Source: a virus
DNA length: 56,544 bases
Strand: one strand, 5' to 3'
Virus record (IMG/VR): IMGVR_UViG_3300030098_005893
Coordinates: 1 to 56,544 of that record
A program made the translations under genes and the position numbers. Shown here piece after piece: positions 8,187 through 16,493 of this stretch (positions within the stretch are counted from its first letter, which is position 1; every line of letters starts with the position of its first letter). The notes beneath the pieces were generated by a model. The model saw only the letters and a list, made by a program, of their open reading frames with translations. It did not search any database and had not been told where the DNA came from.

Positions 8187-8417
8187 CTATTTTTTTCTGT
8201 CTGGTTTGTGGTTGTGGGATAGCGGTTTGCTATCCCAAATCTTTGATGAGTTGGTGACCAGAAGTTCGATCTCTTGCACCAATTTAACCTCGTCGCGGCA
8301 ATCGCCCCTGCTTGCAAGTTTCTCTCGCAGTTTTTTCAGCTCTCCTTGGAGGACCACATCTGATGCTTTTCGTTGCATTGCTGGGAGCCACTTTCCTACG
8401 TTTATTATTTTGCCCAT
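8187..8417 (-). CDS. Small helical protein of unknown function
   Basis: Seventy-six residues, Lys/Glu/Leu-rich in the middle (about 18-52), which reads as one long amphipathic helix. The start overlaps the end of the upstream 565-residue gene by 13 bases and the stop abuts the SSB-like gene. That spacing is the main support for it being real. No family recognised. Confidence 0.55.
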   Translation of the reverse strand: MGKIINVGKWLPAMQRKASDVVLQGELKKLREKLASRGDCRDEVKLVQEIELLVTNSSKIWDSKPLSHNHKPDRKK

Positions 8418-10102
8418 TCCGAGATCCTTTCTTTTTCAGCTCTAACTCTTGCAGCCGACTCTCTCCAGTCCATCATGGAATTCTCGATGAACCTGTCCAG
8501 TCCTTCGCTGAACTTTACCGCCGGGCTGTCGTTATTATCGCTGTCTTCCCATACGATTTCAGAGCAACGGTCCATCCAGTTATCATAATGACCCCGTTTT
8601 ATTGTTGCCTTAACCTTTGCAAGAGCGCAGGCAACTTCTGCCTCCACCTCGCCGTAATCCATGTGAGAGAGATGGGTGTAGTGAATGATCTCCACAAAGT
8701 TATCCCTGTCCTCCCCTTCTTCCGAAAGCCTTGAAATAACCTCCTTGCTTAGGATTGGCTCCAAAAGGAACGGCCTTTCCTTCATTTTCTTGATGGCTTT
8801 TATTTCGTCCTCCCCTCCTCCGATATCCATTTGCGCCGGGGATGGGATAAGGAGGTATCCGGGCATCATGGCCTCCACGATGGAGGCTCCAGTAAGACCG
8901 TAGTTTGCAACCATTCTCGTTGCCAGCCCGGCCAGAGCATTGATCCAGAACTGGTCAGAATGTTCATATCCAACAGGGTATGTCCTAGAGTGCGCCCCTA
9001 TTGCATCGGCGGCTTCGTGGAAGGAGTCCCCGAGAATTACTCCCCCAAAAAGGTTCATGTGTCTGCTTATGCCCTCTTCAATGAGGTAGCGCATTCTTTT
9101 AGAGCCCCCCATCCAAGCCTTTCCGGCGTCAAACTCAGGGGAGTTGTGCCACTTTGTTGACCACAAATTGTCCTCCAGCTTGTTTAGGTTGGCGCTATGC
9201 GGATCTTCTCTGAAGGGTTTATCTTCTAGGTGCCAATGCATTTCCCTGTATCGGCGGTGAGAAGAGTCATCTACCACGCTCAAAAGGGCAACTATGTGGC
9301 TATTCCCGTCAGACTCATCATAGGAGTTTTTTTCTCCGACCCATCCCAGAATATGCATTCCAACCGGGGGAAGGGGGCACCCGGCCACTTTGCCCACATC
9401 TTCATACTGAGCGGTTGCGGTGGGGTTGATCAAGGAAAGGGAGTCCGGGTTTCCATCCCATCCAAAAAAGTTCCCATCCCCCATCCATCGAGTAAAGCCA
9501 ATGCCATTGGCGGATACCCATTCATCCAAGTCCTCCATCGTGGGGATAATTGGCAAGCTCTTATCTCTTTTCCCCTTTGACCCGGTTCTGCCTTTGGGGG
9601 AGTGCGCCAAAATCGCCTCGTCGTAAGACCTCAGGGTGAGGATCTTACTGATGAACTCTGATGCGAGCTGGGAGTTTAAGGTGTTTTTAATGTCCAGCAA
9701 TCGAGAGAACAGGGCTTCCGGGTTTTTGGTTTCTTCTGGAGTGAAGCCAGCTCGTTCATGAATGATTGTATCTACGTCAATCATTGCAAAAGGAGAGTCC
9801 TTGGAGGGCTTCAGCCTCTTTTGTTTGCTTTTGCGAGCCTTCTCTTGCAGGGCTTTCATAGTGAATACCCTAGTCAGGCTCTCAGCCCCGTCCGAAAGGG
9901 CGACCTTGAGCATATACGACCAGATGTGTCTACTGGAACCCCAGCGGCCAATGTCCTTTGGGACGACACATGGCGAAAGATTATTCTGAAAGCAAAACGC
10001 TAGGCCAGAGGTTGAGACGTAGTGTTCATGCAATACTACGGCCTGATCAGTTTGCTGGCAAAGGGGGGTCGGGTGGAAGTTGTAATCGTCTGCTATTGGC
10101 AT
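8405..10102 (-). CDS. Large unknown early protein
   Basis: A 565-residue soluble protein with no recognised motif. A Lys/Arg-rich segment lies near 85-100 and another near 165-185. The C-terminal third is acidic and helical. The middle holds many aromatic residues (GWVGEKN, YREMHWHLEDKPF). It is the first gene downstream of the candidate promoter at 10144-10172 and tandem operators at 10191-10253, and co-transcription with the SSB-like, HNH and primase genes is likely. An enzymatic or DNA-metabolism role cannot be assigned. Confidence 0.75.
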   Translation of the reverse strand: MPIADDYNFHPTPLCQQTDQAVVLHEHYVSTSGLAFCFQNNLSPCVVPKDIGRWGSSRHIWSYMLKVALSDGAESLTRVFTMKALQEKARKSKQKRLKPSKDSPFAMIDVDTIIHERAGFTPEETKNPEALFSRLLDIKNTLNSQLASEFISKILTLRSYDEAILAHSPKGRTGSKGKRDKSLPIIPTMEDLDEWVSANGIGFTRWMGDGNFFGWDGNPDSLSLINPTATAQYEDVGKVAGCPLPPVGMHILGWVGEKNSYDESDGNSHIVALLSVVDDSSHRRYREMHWHLEDKPFREDPHSANLNKLEDNLWSTKWHNSPEFDAGKAWMGGSKRMRYLIEEGISRHMNLFGGVILGDSFHEAADAIGAHSRTYPVGYEHSDQFWINALAGLATRMVANYGLTGASIVEAMMPGYLLIPSPAQMDIGGGEDEIKAIKKMKERPFLLEPILSKEVISRLSEEGEDRDNFVEIIHYTHLSHMDYGEVEAEVACALAKVKATIKRGHYDNWMDRCSEIVWEDSDNNDSPAVKFSEGLDRFIENSMMDWRESAARVRAEKERISEWAK

Positions 10103-10143
10103 TGTAAGTGGGCTCTAGATGTTGGAGTTAGATGCTGAGACAG

Positions 10144-10172
10144 CGTATAAACAGGGGGACAATAGAGATCAA
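10144..10172 (-). promoter_or_regulatory. Candidate promoter of the replication operon
   Basis: On the minus strand TTGATC (10172-10167) and TATACG (10149-10144) are separated by 17 bases, each matching 4 of 6 sigma-70 consensus positions. This places a start about 35-40 bases before ATG 10102. The tandem repeats lie just upstream of it. Confidence 0.45.
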
Positions 10173-10190
10173 GCACTATTTGGAAGTTTG

Positions 10191-10253
10191 TTCGATTTCC
10201 CACGTTTTGAACGTGCAGACTCATTCGATTTCCCACGTTTTGAACGTGCAGAC
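10191..10253. repeat. Tandem 30-bp repeats with inverted core (operator)
   Basis: Two identical 30-base copies (10191-10220 and 10224-10253) are spaced 33 bases apart, about three helical turns. Each contains the inverted repeat CACGTT-TTG-AACGTG. They sit just upstream of the candidate promoter, so binding of a dimeric regulator (activator or repressor) on one DNA face is likely. An origin-like iteron role is also possible. Confidence 0.75.
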
Positions 10254-10257
10254 CTGA

Positions 10258-10653
10258 AAAAATTTCACAGACAAACGGATCAAGCTATCACGCTTGGCGC
10301 GGGTGGAAATGCACCAGAGGTAGGAGGGAGAGAGCTTCGCAGTGCCCCCTATAGTCCCCCAAGGAACCATAGGGGAGCGGCGGGTCGTGATGCACCATCG
10401 GCAGTCGGTCGATTGCAATTCCGCGCAACTGTGACCACCGTCCGGGCCAGCCATACGCTTTCGCGTTTTACACTCCCGGGTCATCCCGTTGCGTCCCCCT
10501 GCGCCAACGGCGCAAGCTGAGGATTGCCCTCCCAGCAGATTCCTAGCCCGGGGGAGGGGGCGGGAGGCCTCCCTGCTCGGTAAGACGCCCCGTGATCCGC
10601 GCAACTATCAAAGGCGATTGCGCTACCTCGCCGCAAGCCGCTCAATCACGGCA
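10258..10653 (-). ncRNA. Candidate structured non-coding RNA
   Basis: About 400 bases without a credible gene but with many possible stems on the minus strand: CCGTGAT/ATCACGG enclosing GCGCAA/TTGCGC (10598-10651), GGAGGCCTCC, GCGCCGTTGGCGC, a CGCGAAAGCG hairpin, and CCCCTATGG pairing with CTATAGGGG. The stretch starts just after a strong minus-strand terminator and ends in a T-rich run (10258-10267 read on the minus strand). No RNase P, tmRNA, 6S or tRNA signature was seen. It could also be an unusually structured leader or origin. Confidence 0.35.
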
Positions 10654-10740
10654 CAAAAAAAGCCCCCCCGGGATCGCCTGTCGCATAAGCATGATTTCGA
10701 CCCGCGAGCGGATCTTGCGACAGGCGACCCCGAGGGGGCT
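10654..10740 (-). terminator. Strong minus-strand terminator
   Basis: Two 25-base arms (10661-10685 and 10716-10740) match at 23 of 25 positions around a 30-base loop. On the minus strand the second arm runs into TTTTTTT (10661-10655). It ends the gene at 10824-11717 and insulates the downstream replication operon. Confidence 0.85.
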
Positions 10741-10823
10741 CTGTATACATTTGAAGGTAATCATGCTTGAGAGCCGTCTACCCGGAGGCAGAAGGCCCTG
10801 CAAGCATTATTTTTCAGAGAGGG

Positions 10824-11717
10824 CTAAATCGCCATGACTCCCTTGTAGTCCAGACGACTACATTCTCCAGCCATGACGCTCACTCGCCTTGCCGGGTCCT
10901 CAAACAAGTGAGGATGCTCACCGCACTTTTTGACCCATTCAAGGCATTTGGAGACAAGGGCCTCCAGACCCTTTTCCCTATCAGGGATCATGGACCTCAG
11001 AGCCTCTTCGTGAGCCTCATTGCCATCCAAGGGAGAGTGCCTGACATCCACGGGGTTCCATTCTCCCAGTGTGGTTATTTGCCGCTCCCCCTGACCAAAA
11101 GCGGCAGACAGGCAGAATTGCTGGAAGTCCCGATCCAGCCATGGCGGGGTCCAGCAGGAGGATCTGCAAATATGGATTGCATCGGGTTGCAATTTGCAAC
11201 GGTTCTTTTCCCACTCGTCCATGGCAAGGACATTCATATCAACGCCGTGATCATCTAAGAGTGGGCGAAGCATGTCCTCGTCCCCGGTTCCCTTTGTGGG
11301 GATGCAGTGGGAAAATGACGGGCAATACCAGTCCACCTCCCGAACCATGCCGACCTCGATGGCTTGCGTAAGCCAAGTGGCGCAACAGACCCTGTCCTCG
11401 CTAGAGGGCCACATGTCGTGGTGCTGGTCAACAAGGGCGACCTTCCACTCTCCCTCCGGGGGGAGGGATGTGTCAGGCCACATGACGCTGAACGCCTCCA
11501 TGTGACTGTCTGAGATGTAAATGGGGACCCGGCTCAGGTCCATTCCGTCAAAGAACCCGCTTGCAAACTTGCTAAGCTGCATGATGGGCTCAAGGTATCC
11601 TCGGTGACCCCATAATATCTCCCGGTAAAGAAGACTTTCGTTGTGACCAAGGTCAGCCTCAACGGGCTCGGGGATGAACGCATCCCAATCAATGGTGAGA
11701 AGTGTTTTTTTCTTCAT
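10824..11717 (-). CDS. UPF0489-like (arginase-fold) protein
   Basis: A 297-residue protein. TIDWDAF near the start, ISDSHMEAF, DQHHDMWP near 97 and DAIHICRSSCWTPPW resemble the UPF0489/C5orf22 family, which adopts an arginase/deacetylase-like fold with Asp/His metal ligands. The substrate is unknown and the assignment rests on motif recognition. A palindrome variant is read as LPPEG near residue 85. It is the last gene before the 10654-10740 terminator, and its leader contains AAAAAACAACATC before ATG 11717. Confidence 0.6.
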   Translation of the reverse strand: MKKKTLLTIDWDAFIPEPVEADLGHNESLLYREILWGHRGYLEPIMQLSKFASGFFDGMDLSRVPIYISDSHMEAFSVMWPDTSLPPEGEWKVALVDQHHDMWPSSEDRVCCATWLTQAIEVGMVREVDWYCPSFSHCIPTKGTGDEDMLRPLLDDHGVDMNVLAMDEWEKNRCKLQPDAIHICRSSCWTPPWLDRDFQQFCLSAAFGQGERQITTLGEWNPVDVRHSPLDGNEAHEEALRSMIPDREKGLEALVSKCLEWVKKCGEHPHLFEDPARRVSVMAGECSRLDYKGVMAI

Positions 11718-11734
11718 GTCTGATGTTGTTTTTT

Positions 11735-12094
11735 TCAGGTTGCAAATGGATGTAGTGTTTTTGGATATGTGAAAAGGGACTCGCCCTTTGAGGTAAGGGC
11801 AATCGCCCTCTTGCTTGTGCCCGGCTTGTGCGGGGCGATGTATAAAAAGCCTCTATCTTGCAATGCGCGAAGCGCATCCCAGAAGGCTTGACGGGTTGGG
11901 GGAGGTGTCCCTCGCTCCCTGTATAGGGCCTCGCATTTTTTTCGGACCACGTTGGCAAACAGGTGCTGCCCCTTGACGAGGGCCCATTCAGAATAACGGG
12001 CCTCGACAAGGAGAATGATCTGCAAGGGCGTAAGGCGCCGTATGAACATAGACGCTATGCTTCGGCCCAGCTCTTCGGATGTCTGAGATGTCAT
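11735..12094 (-). CDS. Small winged-helix-like protein
   Basis: A 119-residue protein. A helical N-terminal half is followed by PTRQAFWDALRALQDRGFL and a basic segment, the pattern of a winged helix with recognition helix and wing. It is the third such small protein in the early region. The start overlaps the helicase stop (ATGA), so expression should follow the SNF2 gene. A regulator or accessory DNA-binding role is likely; the target is unknown. Confidence 0.6.
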   Translation of the reverse strand: MTSQTSEELGRSIASMFIRRLTPLQIILLVEARYSEWALVKGQHLFANVVRKKCEALYRERGTPPPTRQAFWDALRALQDRGFLYIAPHKPGTSKRAIALTSKGESLFTYPKTLHPFAT

Positions 12095-14238
12095 GGCTTT
12101 GGCTTGTTAGGGTTTCTGAGCTTTGCGACCCAAGCCGGGTCACATTGCCTTCGATACTTCCAAGCAAGGGCACAAATACGCCCCTTCTCGAAATCCGTCA
12201 AGCTCTCTAGACGCTTTCTGGCGAGTCTTCCGCCATATTCGGAGTCCATCTTATTGAACCCGACATCGTTGCGAGCGGTGGCATGATCGCCATCCATTTT
12301 AGCAACCTGTCTGACGCATGTCAGAGCCAGCACAAGCTCTCCGGGGGAGAGGCTTTGACCAAGTTTCATCGCGGCCATCTTGCGCTTCCGCTGGTCGCTA
12401 TCATCCTGCTCTCTCTGGGCTACAGACCTAGAGGGCTCTGCTGGTCCCTTGGGACCGTAGTTCACCTCGCTAGAGTTCAAGGGGGCGTTCCCGTCATTAT
12501 CAATGGCTTGCTCAATCACATCCATCTTCCGGGCGTTGGCTCGGAGAATCTGGATGTCTATGGTTTGCTCCATTGCAAGATACTCAATGAGAACGGGGCT
12601 CTTCTGGCCGATGCGGTGGGCGCGGTCTTCAAACTGAGCGTTATTAGATGGGACCCAATCAGGCTCCACAATGATGACATGGGGAGCCGCTGTCAGAGTC
12701 AGGCCAGTTCCCGCCGCCAGAATGTTGCCAATGAACACCTTGGTGGAGGGGTCATTCTGGAAACGCTGAACGGCATCATGCCTGTCCTGAGGAGGAGTGT
12801 CTCCGGTGACGACCACAGGCTTGAACTCTTCCAGCTCCTCGCGGAGACGGGAAATGACCTGCTTGTGGTGCGCTCCAATGATCACCTTGCCTCCGGACGA
12901 CTCCAGAGCATTGCGAATATGATCCACGGATACGTCCACCTTTGACATGCCGATGTGCTTCCGGACCTTACTGGTCTCGGTGAACAAGGCATTCTCTGCT
13001 GACCGGAGAGAGTCCACAGCTCTTGCCATGGAGTCCGCATCCCCGGCCAGCTTGGCCTCAGCAAGTTTCTGCTTTGCAATTGCAACCGTCTTCTCGCTGG
13101 TCGTGTAGTCCATGGTGAGTGCGTCAAGCTCTCGGATTGTTTCCACCGGGGTGGGCAGAGAAACAATCTTTCTGGTCTTGGCTGGAAGCTGGGTAAGGAC
13201 GTTCTTTTTCAAGCGCCTCACCATGCATGTCCCCCGGGCCATAGTTTGCAACTCCTGTAAGTTACTAGCTCCGCTAGTATCCCAGCCGCTGCCGAAGGGA
13301 ACTCTTCTGGCATCGCAAAAGCGAGTTGCAAACTTGCTCCACACCCCGAAATGCTCAGGGGCGCAAAAGCGCAGCAGGTTCCAGAAGTCCTCGGGCCTAT
13401 TGCTTACCGGGGTCCCGCTGAGGAATAGGTGCCTTTTGGCCGCTATAGCCTCTCTGGGGGCCTTGGTTTTGGATCTGGCCCGGGGAGGCAGGCCAAGCAG
13501 CCCGGTGGCCCTCTTGGTCGTCTTGTTCTTGAGGTAGTGCGCTTCGTCAGCGATGACCACATCCCATTCCCGGTCTCGTAGCATTTTCTGGGCGGGAGCC
13601 ATGGCCATCAAATCGTAGCTGATGACTACCGCGTCATGGTTTGCAATTTCCGGAATGTCAGCCTTGGATAAAACCGGGTGAGGAATAGGGAGCCCCATTC
13701 CAAACTTCTCGACTTCATCTCTCCAGTTGAGACGCAAAGACGCCGGGCAAACAATCAGGATTTTCCGGGCTTTGGTCACATTGCAAACCCCAATGGCTTG
13801 CATGGTTTTGCCCAGACCCATGTCGTCGCCAATGATCACCCGGGGACGGGCGCAAGCGTATTCAATCCCTGCGAGCTGATATGGATACGGGGTGACCCCT
13901 TCTGGAAACGGGATCTTGCTCCATTCCATCCCGGGCTTCTCAGACCGGGAAAGCTCAAGCAGCATTTCGCTATAGTTGGCCTTGGGAGCAGAGTTGGCCG
14001 GGATAAGCCAGCAAGTGACCTGCCACGATCCGCTATCACTCTTTCCGCAAGAGAACCCCTGCTTCTTCAAAGCGTCCTTGTGGAGCTTCCAATAATCCCA
14101 CCAGCCGTCAGGCATGGGGGAGACGAACAGGTGCCGGGGCCCCTGTCGTGTGTTCACCTCGCCCTTGTCCTCCCAATTAAGGGAGAACGAGGGGAGGGGA
14201 AGGGGTGTTGCAACCCCGGTTGGTAGTGTGAGACTCAT
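12091..14238 (-). CDS. SNF2-family helicase/translocase
   Basis: A 715-residue SF2 ATPase. Motif I is DDMGLGKT (about 138-145), motif II is DEAH (about 231), motif III is FLSGTP followed by NRPEDFWNLL. The C-terminal lobe has SKVDV, VFIGNILAAGTGLTL and DRAHRIGQ motifs typical of SNF2/HARP-like enzymes. Such phage proteins translocate on duplex DNA and remodel forks or annealed strands. A C-terminal extension of about 150 residues has no known domain. It stops 4 bases into the wHTH gene and starts 3 bases after the upstream stop. Confidence 0.92.
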   Translation of the reverse strand: MSLTLPTGVATPLPLPSFSLNWEDKGEVNTRQGPRHLFVSPMPDGWWDYWKLHKDALKKQGFSCGKSDSGSWQVTCWLIPANSAPKANYSEMLLELSRSEKPGMEWSKIPFPEGVTPYPYQLAGIEYACARPRVIIGDDMGLGKTMQAIGVCNVTKARKILIVCPASLRLNWRDEVEKFGMGLPIPHPVLSKADIPEIANHDAVVISYDLMAMAPAQKMLRDREWDVVIADEAHYLKNKTTKRATGLLGLPPRARSKTKAPREAIAAKRHLFLSGTPVSNRPEDFWNLLRFCAPEHFGVWSKFATRFCDARRVPFGSGWDTSGASNLQELQTMARGTCMVRRLKKNVLTQLPAKTRKIVSLPTPVETIRELDALTMDYTTSEKTVAIAKQKLAEAKLAGDADSMARAVDSLRSAENALFTETSKVRKHIGMSKVDVSVDHIRNALESSGGKVIIGAHHKQVISRLREELEEFKPVVVTGDTPPQDRHDAVQRFQNDPSTKVFIGNILAAGTGLTLTAAPHVIIVEPDWVPSNNAQFEDRAHRIGQKSPVLIEYLAMEQTIDIQILRANARKMDVIEQAIDNDGNAPLNSSEVNYGPKGPAEPSRSVAQREQDDSDQRKRKMAAMKLGQSLSPGELVLALTCVRQVAKMDGDHATARNDVGFNKMDSEYGGRLARKRLESLTDFEKGRICALAWKYRRQCDPAWVAKLRNPNKPKP

Positions 14239-14240
14239 GA

Positions 14241-14546
14241 CTAATAATCGTTGGGGGTGAGGATTGTCGTGATCTCATGACCGCGCTCGGTGATGATCCA
14301 GATGGTAGGATGCTCATCTGACTTGTATACGGACATGACCCGCTCATTGCTGGCGAGGGCCTGCTCGTTGACCTTGTGGTCGTGGTCGTCCACATCGCCC
14401 CAATCGCCTACAAGGTGACGAAAGAGAAGCTCGGCGGCTGTATCCTTGTCAATGGCCTCGACGGCGGCTGGCGTTGCGGTGATGGTGTGAGGAAGGAACT
14501 TGGGCTCAATCCTCTCTGCTGGTGTGCTGGTGTTGTAATATCCCAT
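14241..14546 (-). CDS. Conserved 'plasmid-related' small protein
   Basis: A 101-residue protein with GDWGDVD, a following Asn-Glu-Gln-Ala, then IWIITERG and TTILTP. This is the layout of a small family common on plasmids, phages and integrated elements, often labelled plasmid-related protein or, wrongly, type I restriction subunit. Its biochemical role is unknown. ATG 14546 is chosen because it begins MGYYN after an A/C-rich leader. Confidence 0.7.
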   Translation of the reverse strand: MGYYNTSTPAERIEPKFLPHTITATPAAVEAIDKDTAAELLFRHLVGDWGDVDDHDHKVNEQALASNERVMSVYKSDEHPTIWIITERGHEITTILTPNDY

Positions 14547-14559
14547 GGTTTTGGTTCTT

Positions 14560-14802
14560 CTACTTGGTTGGTGCGTCAAATGCCTTGGCGCTTTCCTGCT
14601 TCAAAATTTCATAATGCTTCTCCCGGGCCTCCCTGCTCTCTAACAGAAGCTCCTTCGCTAATGCGTCTGCAAAGTGGGGGTTCTTTTGGATCTCCGCGTG
14701 GAGTTTTTCGAGGTGCTGGCAAAGTTGCACATACGGGCCACGGGTCCTTCCGTGAGGGCAGGAAGCGAGGCTGAGCTTATTGAGAAATTCTTGCAATTTC
14801 AT
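14560..14802 (-). CDS. Small helical protein of unknown function
   Basis: Eighty residues, Lys/Glu/Leu-rich and almost wholly helical, with one Cys-His (SCPHGRTRG) near residue 15. ATG 14802 is preceded by an A/C-rich leader ending GACATC, the same CATC-ATG context seen at 16403 and 18313. No family recognised. Confidence 0.55.
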   Translation of the reverse strand: MKLQEFLNKLSLASCPHGRTRGPYVQLCQHLEKLHAEIQKNPHFADALAKELLLESREAREKHYEILKQESAKAFDAPTK

Positions 14803-15089
14803 GATGTCTAGTTGTGATTTTTGGTTGGTTTAGTTGAAATGGTGCCCCCCCTTTTTTCCGGGTTGGTTATACATGCGGGGTTTATCCTACATGGGAGAGG
14901 CGGGGGGCATCTCCTCGCAGCACGGTTCTTTACTCTGGCCTGAGCTACATCAACCAGTGTCGGTATTATCCCCCGACTGGGCTCCCCCTCCAACAACGTG
15001 CCATAATGGGGGATGACATGGGCCACTTTACCCATGCCGTTCGGCGTTCGCAGGCCCCAAGCGACTCGCGTGGCAAGGGGCCAGAAAGG
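14803..15089. other. Gene-poor gap
   Basis: About 290 bases. A 75-residue reading frame exists on the minus strand (15035-14808), but it is Pro/Arg/Thr-biased and runs through the leader of the next gene, so I do not call it. The gap probably holds leader and promoter sequence for the genes downstream on the minus strand. Confidence 0.5.
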
Positions 15090-15461
15090 TTAAGAGACCA
15101 ACGAATGGTCCCAATAACGGCACCTGCCCCGGTTCCAGTAGTAGGAATCCAGCTCGGGGTCGTCGCAAGTTGCAACGTCCTTCCGGGCCTCGGGCAAGGT
15201 GGCATCGTAAATTGGCAAAGGCTTCCTGATCAGGGGCCTTTTGTCGATCTCCTTAATGAGGAGAAGAAAGAGGATCTTGATATCCTCTGAGAATAGGAGG
15301 CGTCCCTGATATTGCAGGAACCATGGCCCCCCTGACCTTTTGCGCTCTGCAATGTAAGGTCCAAAGCAGGCCCGGGTAGGATTGATTTGGTGGAGCCTCA
15401 ATCCGTAGGGCTCACGGGTTGCAAGGGTTTCTGCCTCTTGCAAGATTTTGCTTTTAGCCAT
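15090..15461 (-). CDS. Unknown small early protein
   Basis: A 123-residue protein rich in aromatic and basic residues, with alternating hydrophobic and charged segments. No motif recognised. It is separated by two bases from the stop of the upstream gene (15464). It belongs to the run of small early genes between the helicase and the VWA/AAA pair, which often encode host-takeover factors; that role is inference. Confidence 0.55.
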   Translation of the reverse strand: MAKSKILQEAETLATREPYGLRLHQINPTRACFGPYIAERKRSGGPWFLQYQGRLLFSEDIKILFLLLIKEIDKRPLIRKPLPIYDATLPEARKDVATCDDPELDSYYWNRGRCRYWDHSLVS

Positions 15462-15463
15462 AA

Positions 15464-15610
15464 TCAGTCGATTGGGTTTTCTGGGTATTTTGCGTCTAAA
15501 TATCTCGGCCCATCAGGATTGTAGGGCTCGCCATCGTCTGGTCCGTATCCCTCTTCCTCAGGGTAAGGCGGGGCGCTATCATCGTTGTTGCAATTATTTG
15601 TTGCGCTCAT
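15464..15610 (-). CDS. Small acidic Pro/Asn-rich protein
   Basis: Forty-eight residues from ATG 15610, acidic and rich in Pro, Tyr, Asp and Asn. A longer start at ATG 15667 is possible and has its own CAACATC leader; the extra 19 residues are encoded by the A-rich stretch that looks like the leader of the shorter form. Only composition and spacing support the call. Confidence 0.45.
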   Translation of the reverse strand: MSATNNCNNDDSAPPYPEEEGYGPDDGEPYNPDGPRYLDAKYPENPID

Positions 15611-15683
15611 GATTTTGATGTGGTTTTGTTTTTTTGCAGTTGGGCTCACCCAATGGGGCTCGCTCATGATGTTGATGTTGTTT

Positions 15684-15715
15684 GAGACCCGGGGGAGTAA
15701 TGTCCCCCGGGTCTC
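15684..15715. terminator. Perfect 13-bp hairpin
   Basis: GAGACCCGGGGGA pairs perfectly with TCCCCCGGGTCTC around a 6-base loop. It lies just past the end of the minus-strand gene 15742-16131 and upstream of 15667. There is no strong T-run on the minus strand, so it may be an attenuator or RNA-stability element. Confidence 0.6.
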
Positions 15716-15741
15716 TTTCCGTTACGTGTTGATAGTTTCAA

Positions 15742-16131
15742 CTACGCCTTGCGCCTCACCCGGCGGCGGCGGCGGCGGGGAGGAGTCTGGGGAGGGTTGG
15801 CCGCGTGGTATTTTGCAATAGCATCGTCCATGACCTTCTGGACCGCTTTTTCGTGATCCAAAAATTTCTGACCCTCGGGGCTGGTTGCAACCCTATCCAC
15901 TTGACTGTATCCGATGTGCTTGTCGCAGTTGGGACAGTAGTGAGTTCCGGCAACGTAGTGCATGTGGGAGCGGGAGCAGTATCCCTCGGTGAGCTGGAAG
16001 TCATCCACATGGGCCTTGCATTTTTTGCATTGCAAGGTGATGGCGGTTGGATCTCCCATTTCCTCATCCTCATTGGGAAAGGCCTCTTCTAAGATTGCGT
16101 CCATATCGAACGCTGGCATTGATTGTCTCAT
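15742..16131 (-). CDS. Zinc-ribbon protein with Arg-rich tail
   Basis: A 129-residue protein with CKKC near 35 and CPNC near 67, a probable zinc ribbon, with further Cys/His between them (YCSRSHMHYVAGTHY). The C-terminus carries six consecutive Arg within a strongly basic tail, suggesting nucleic-acid binding. ATG 16131 has a long CAAC-rich leader. Function not recognised. Confidence 0.6.
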   Translation of the reverse strand: MRQSMPAFDMDAILEEAFPNEDEEMGDPTAITLQCKKCKAHVDDFQLTEGYCSRSHMHYVAGTHYCPNCDKHIGYSQVDRVATSPEGQKFLDHEKAVQKVMDDAIAKYHAANPPQTPPRRRRRRVRRKA

Positions 16132-16133
16132 GT

Positions 16134-16403
16134 TTAGCGATGTTGTTGGGTTGGTTGTTGTTGGAGAGCAGAGTCTGCAAAGCGGCGCTCCTGAGGGGAG
16201 AGACCGATGAGGCTATTGCCGTGGAAGCGGCGAGCGTTGTGGGAGCAGAGGGAACAGCTACAGGTGCGCCCTTGACTCTTGAATTGGTAGGGCTTGTGAG
16301 CCACGGCCTCGGCCTGAGTCTTGCTATTGATTGCAAGGCGGCGAGCATACTTGGTGGCGGATTTTTGGCGGCGTAATGCGCGTTTCGATTTCCGATCTGA
16401 CAT
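16134..16403 (-). CDS. Small basic Cys-cluster protein
   Basis: Eighty-nine residues with a very basic N-terminus and the C-terminal pattern CSCSLCSHNARR followed by LSPQERR. Short proteins with a C-x-C-x2-C cluster, paired Arg and an ERR tail are widespread in phages and bacterial genomes, but their role is unknown. ATG 16403 sits in the CATC-ATG context. The stop is two bases from the next start. Confidence 0.6.
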   Translation of the reverse strand: MSDRKSKRALRRQKSATKYARRLAINSKTQAEAVAHKPYQFKSQGRTCSCSLCSHNARRFHGNSLIGLSPQERRFADSALQQQPTQQHR

Positions 16404-16461
16404 GATGTGATTCCTTTCTAGTTTCTGATTTGTTGTTGATAGTTGCAAGTTGCAAGGGGGA

Positions 16462-16493
16462 GCGGGGGTGATCCCCGCCCCCCCGGAGGGGGC
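16462..16493. terminator. Adjacent hairpins after the VWA gene
   Basis: GCGGGG/CCCCGC (16462-16478) is followed by a copy of the CCGGAGGG palindrome (16477-16493) that overlaps the VWA stop codon. They probably stabilise or end the VWA transcript. No T-run is visible. Confidence 0.45.

Noticed and set aside
14808-15035. 75-residue minus-strand frame
   Set aside because: It passes through the A/C-rich leader of the gene at 14802, and its composition (Pro/Arg/Thr) is not gene-like.
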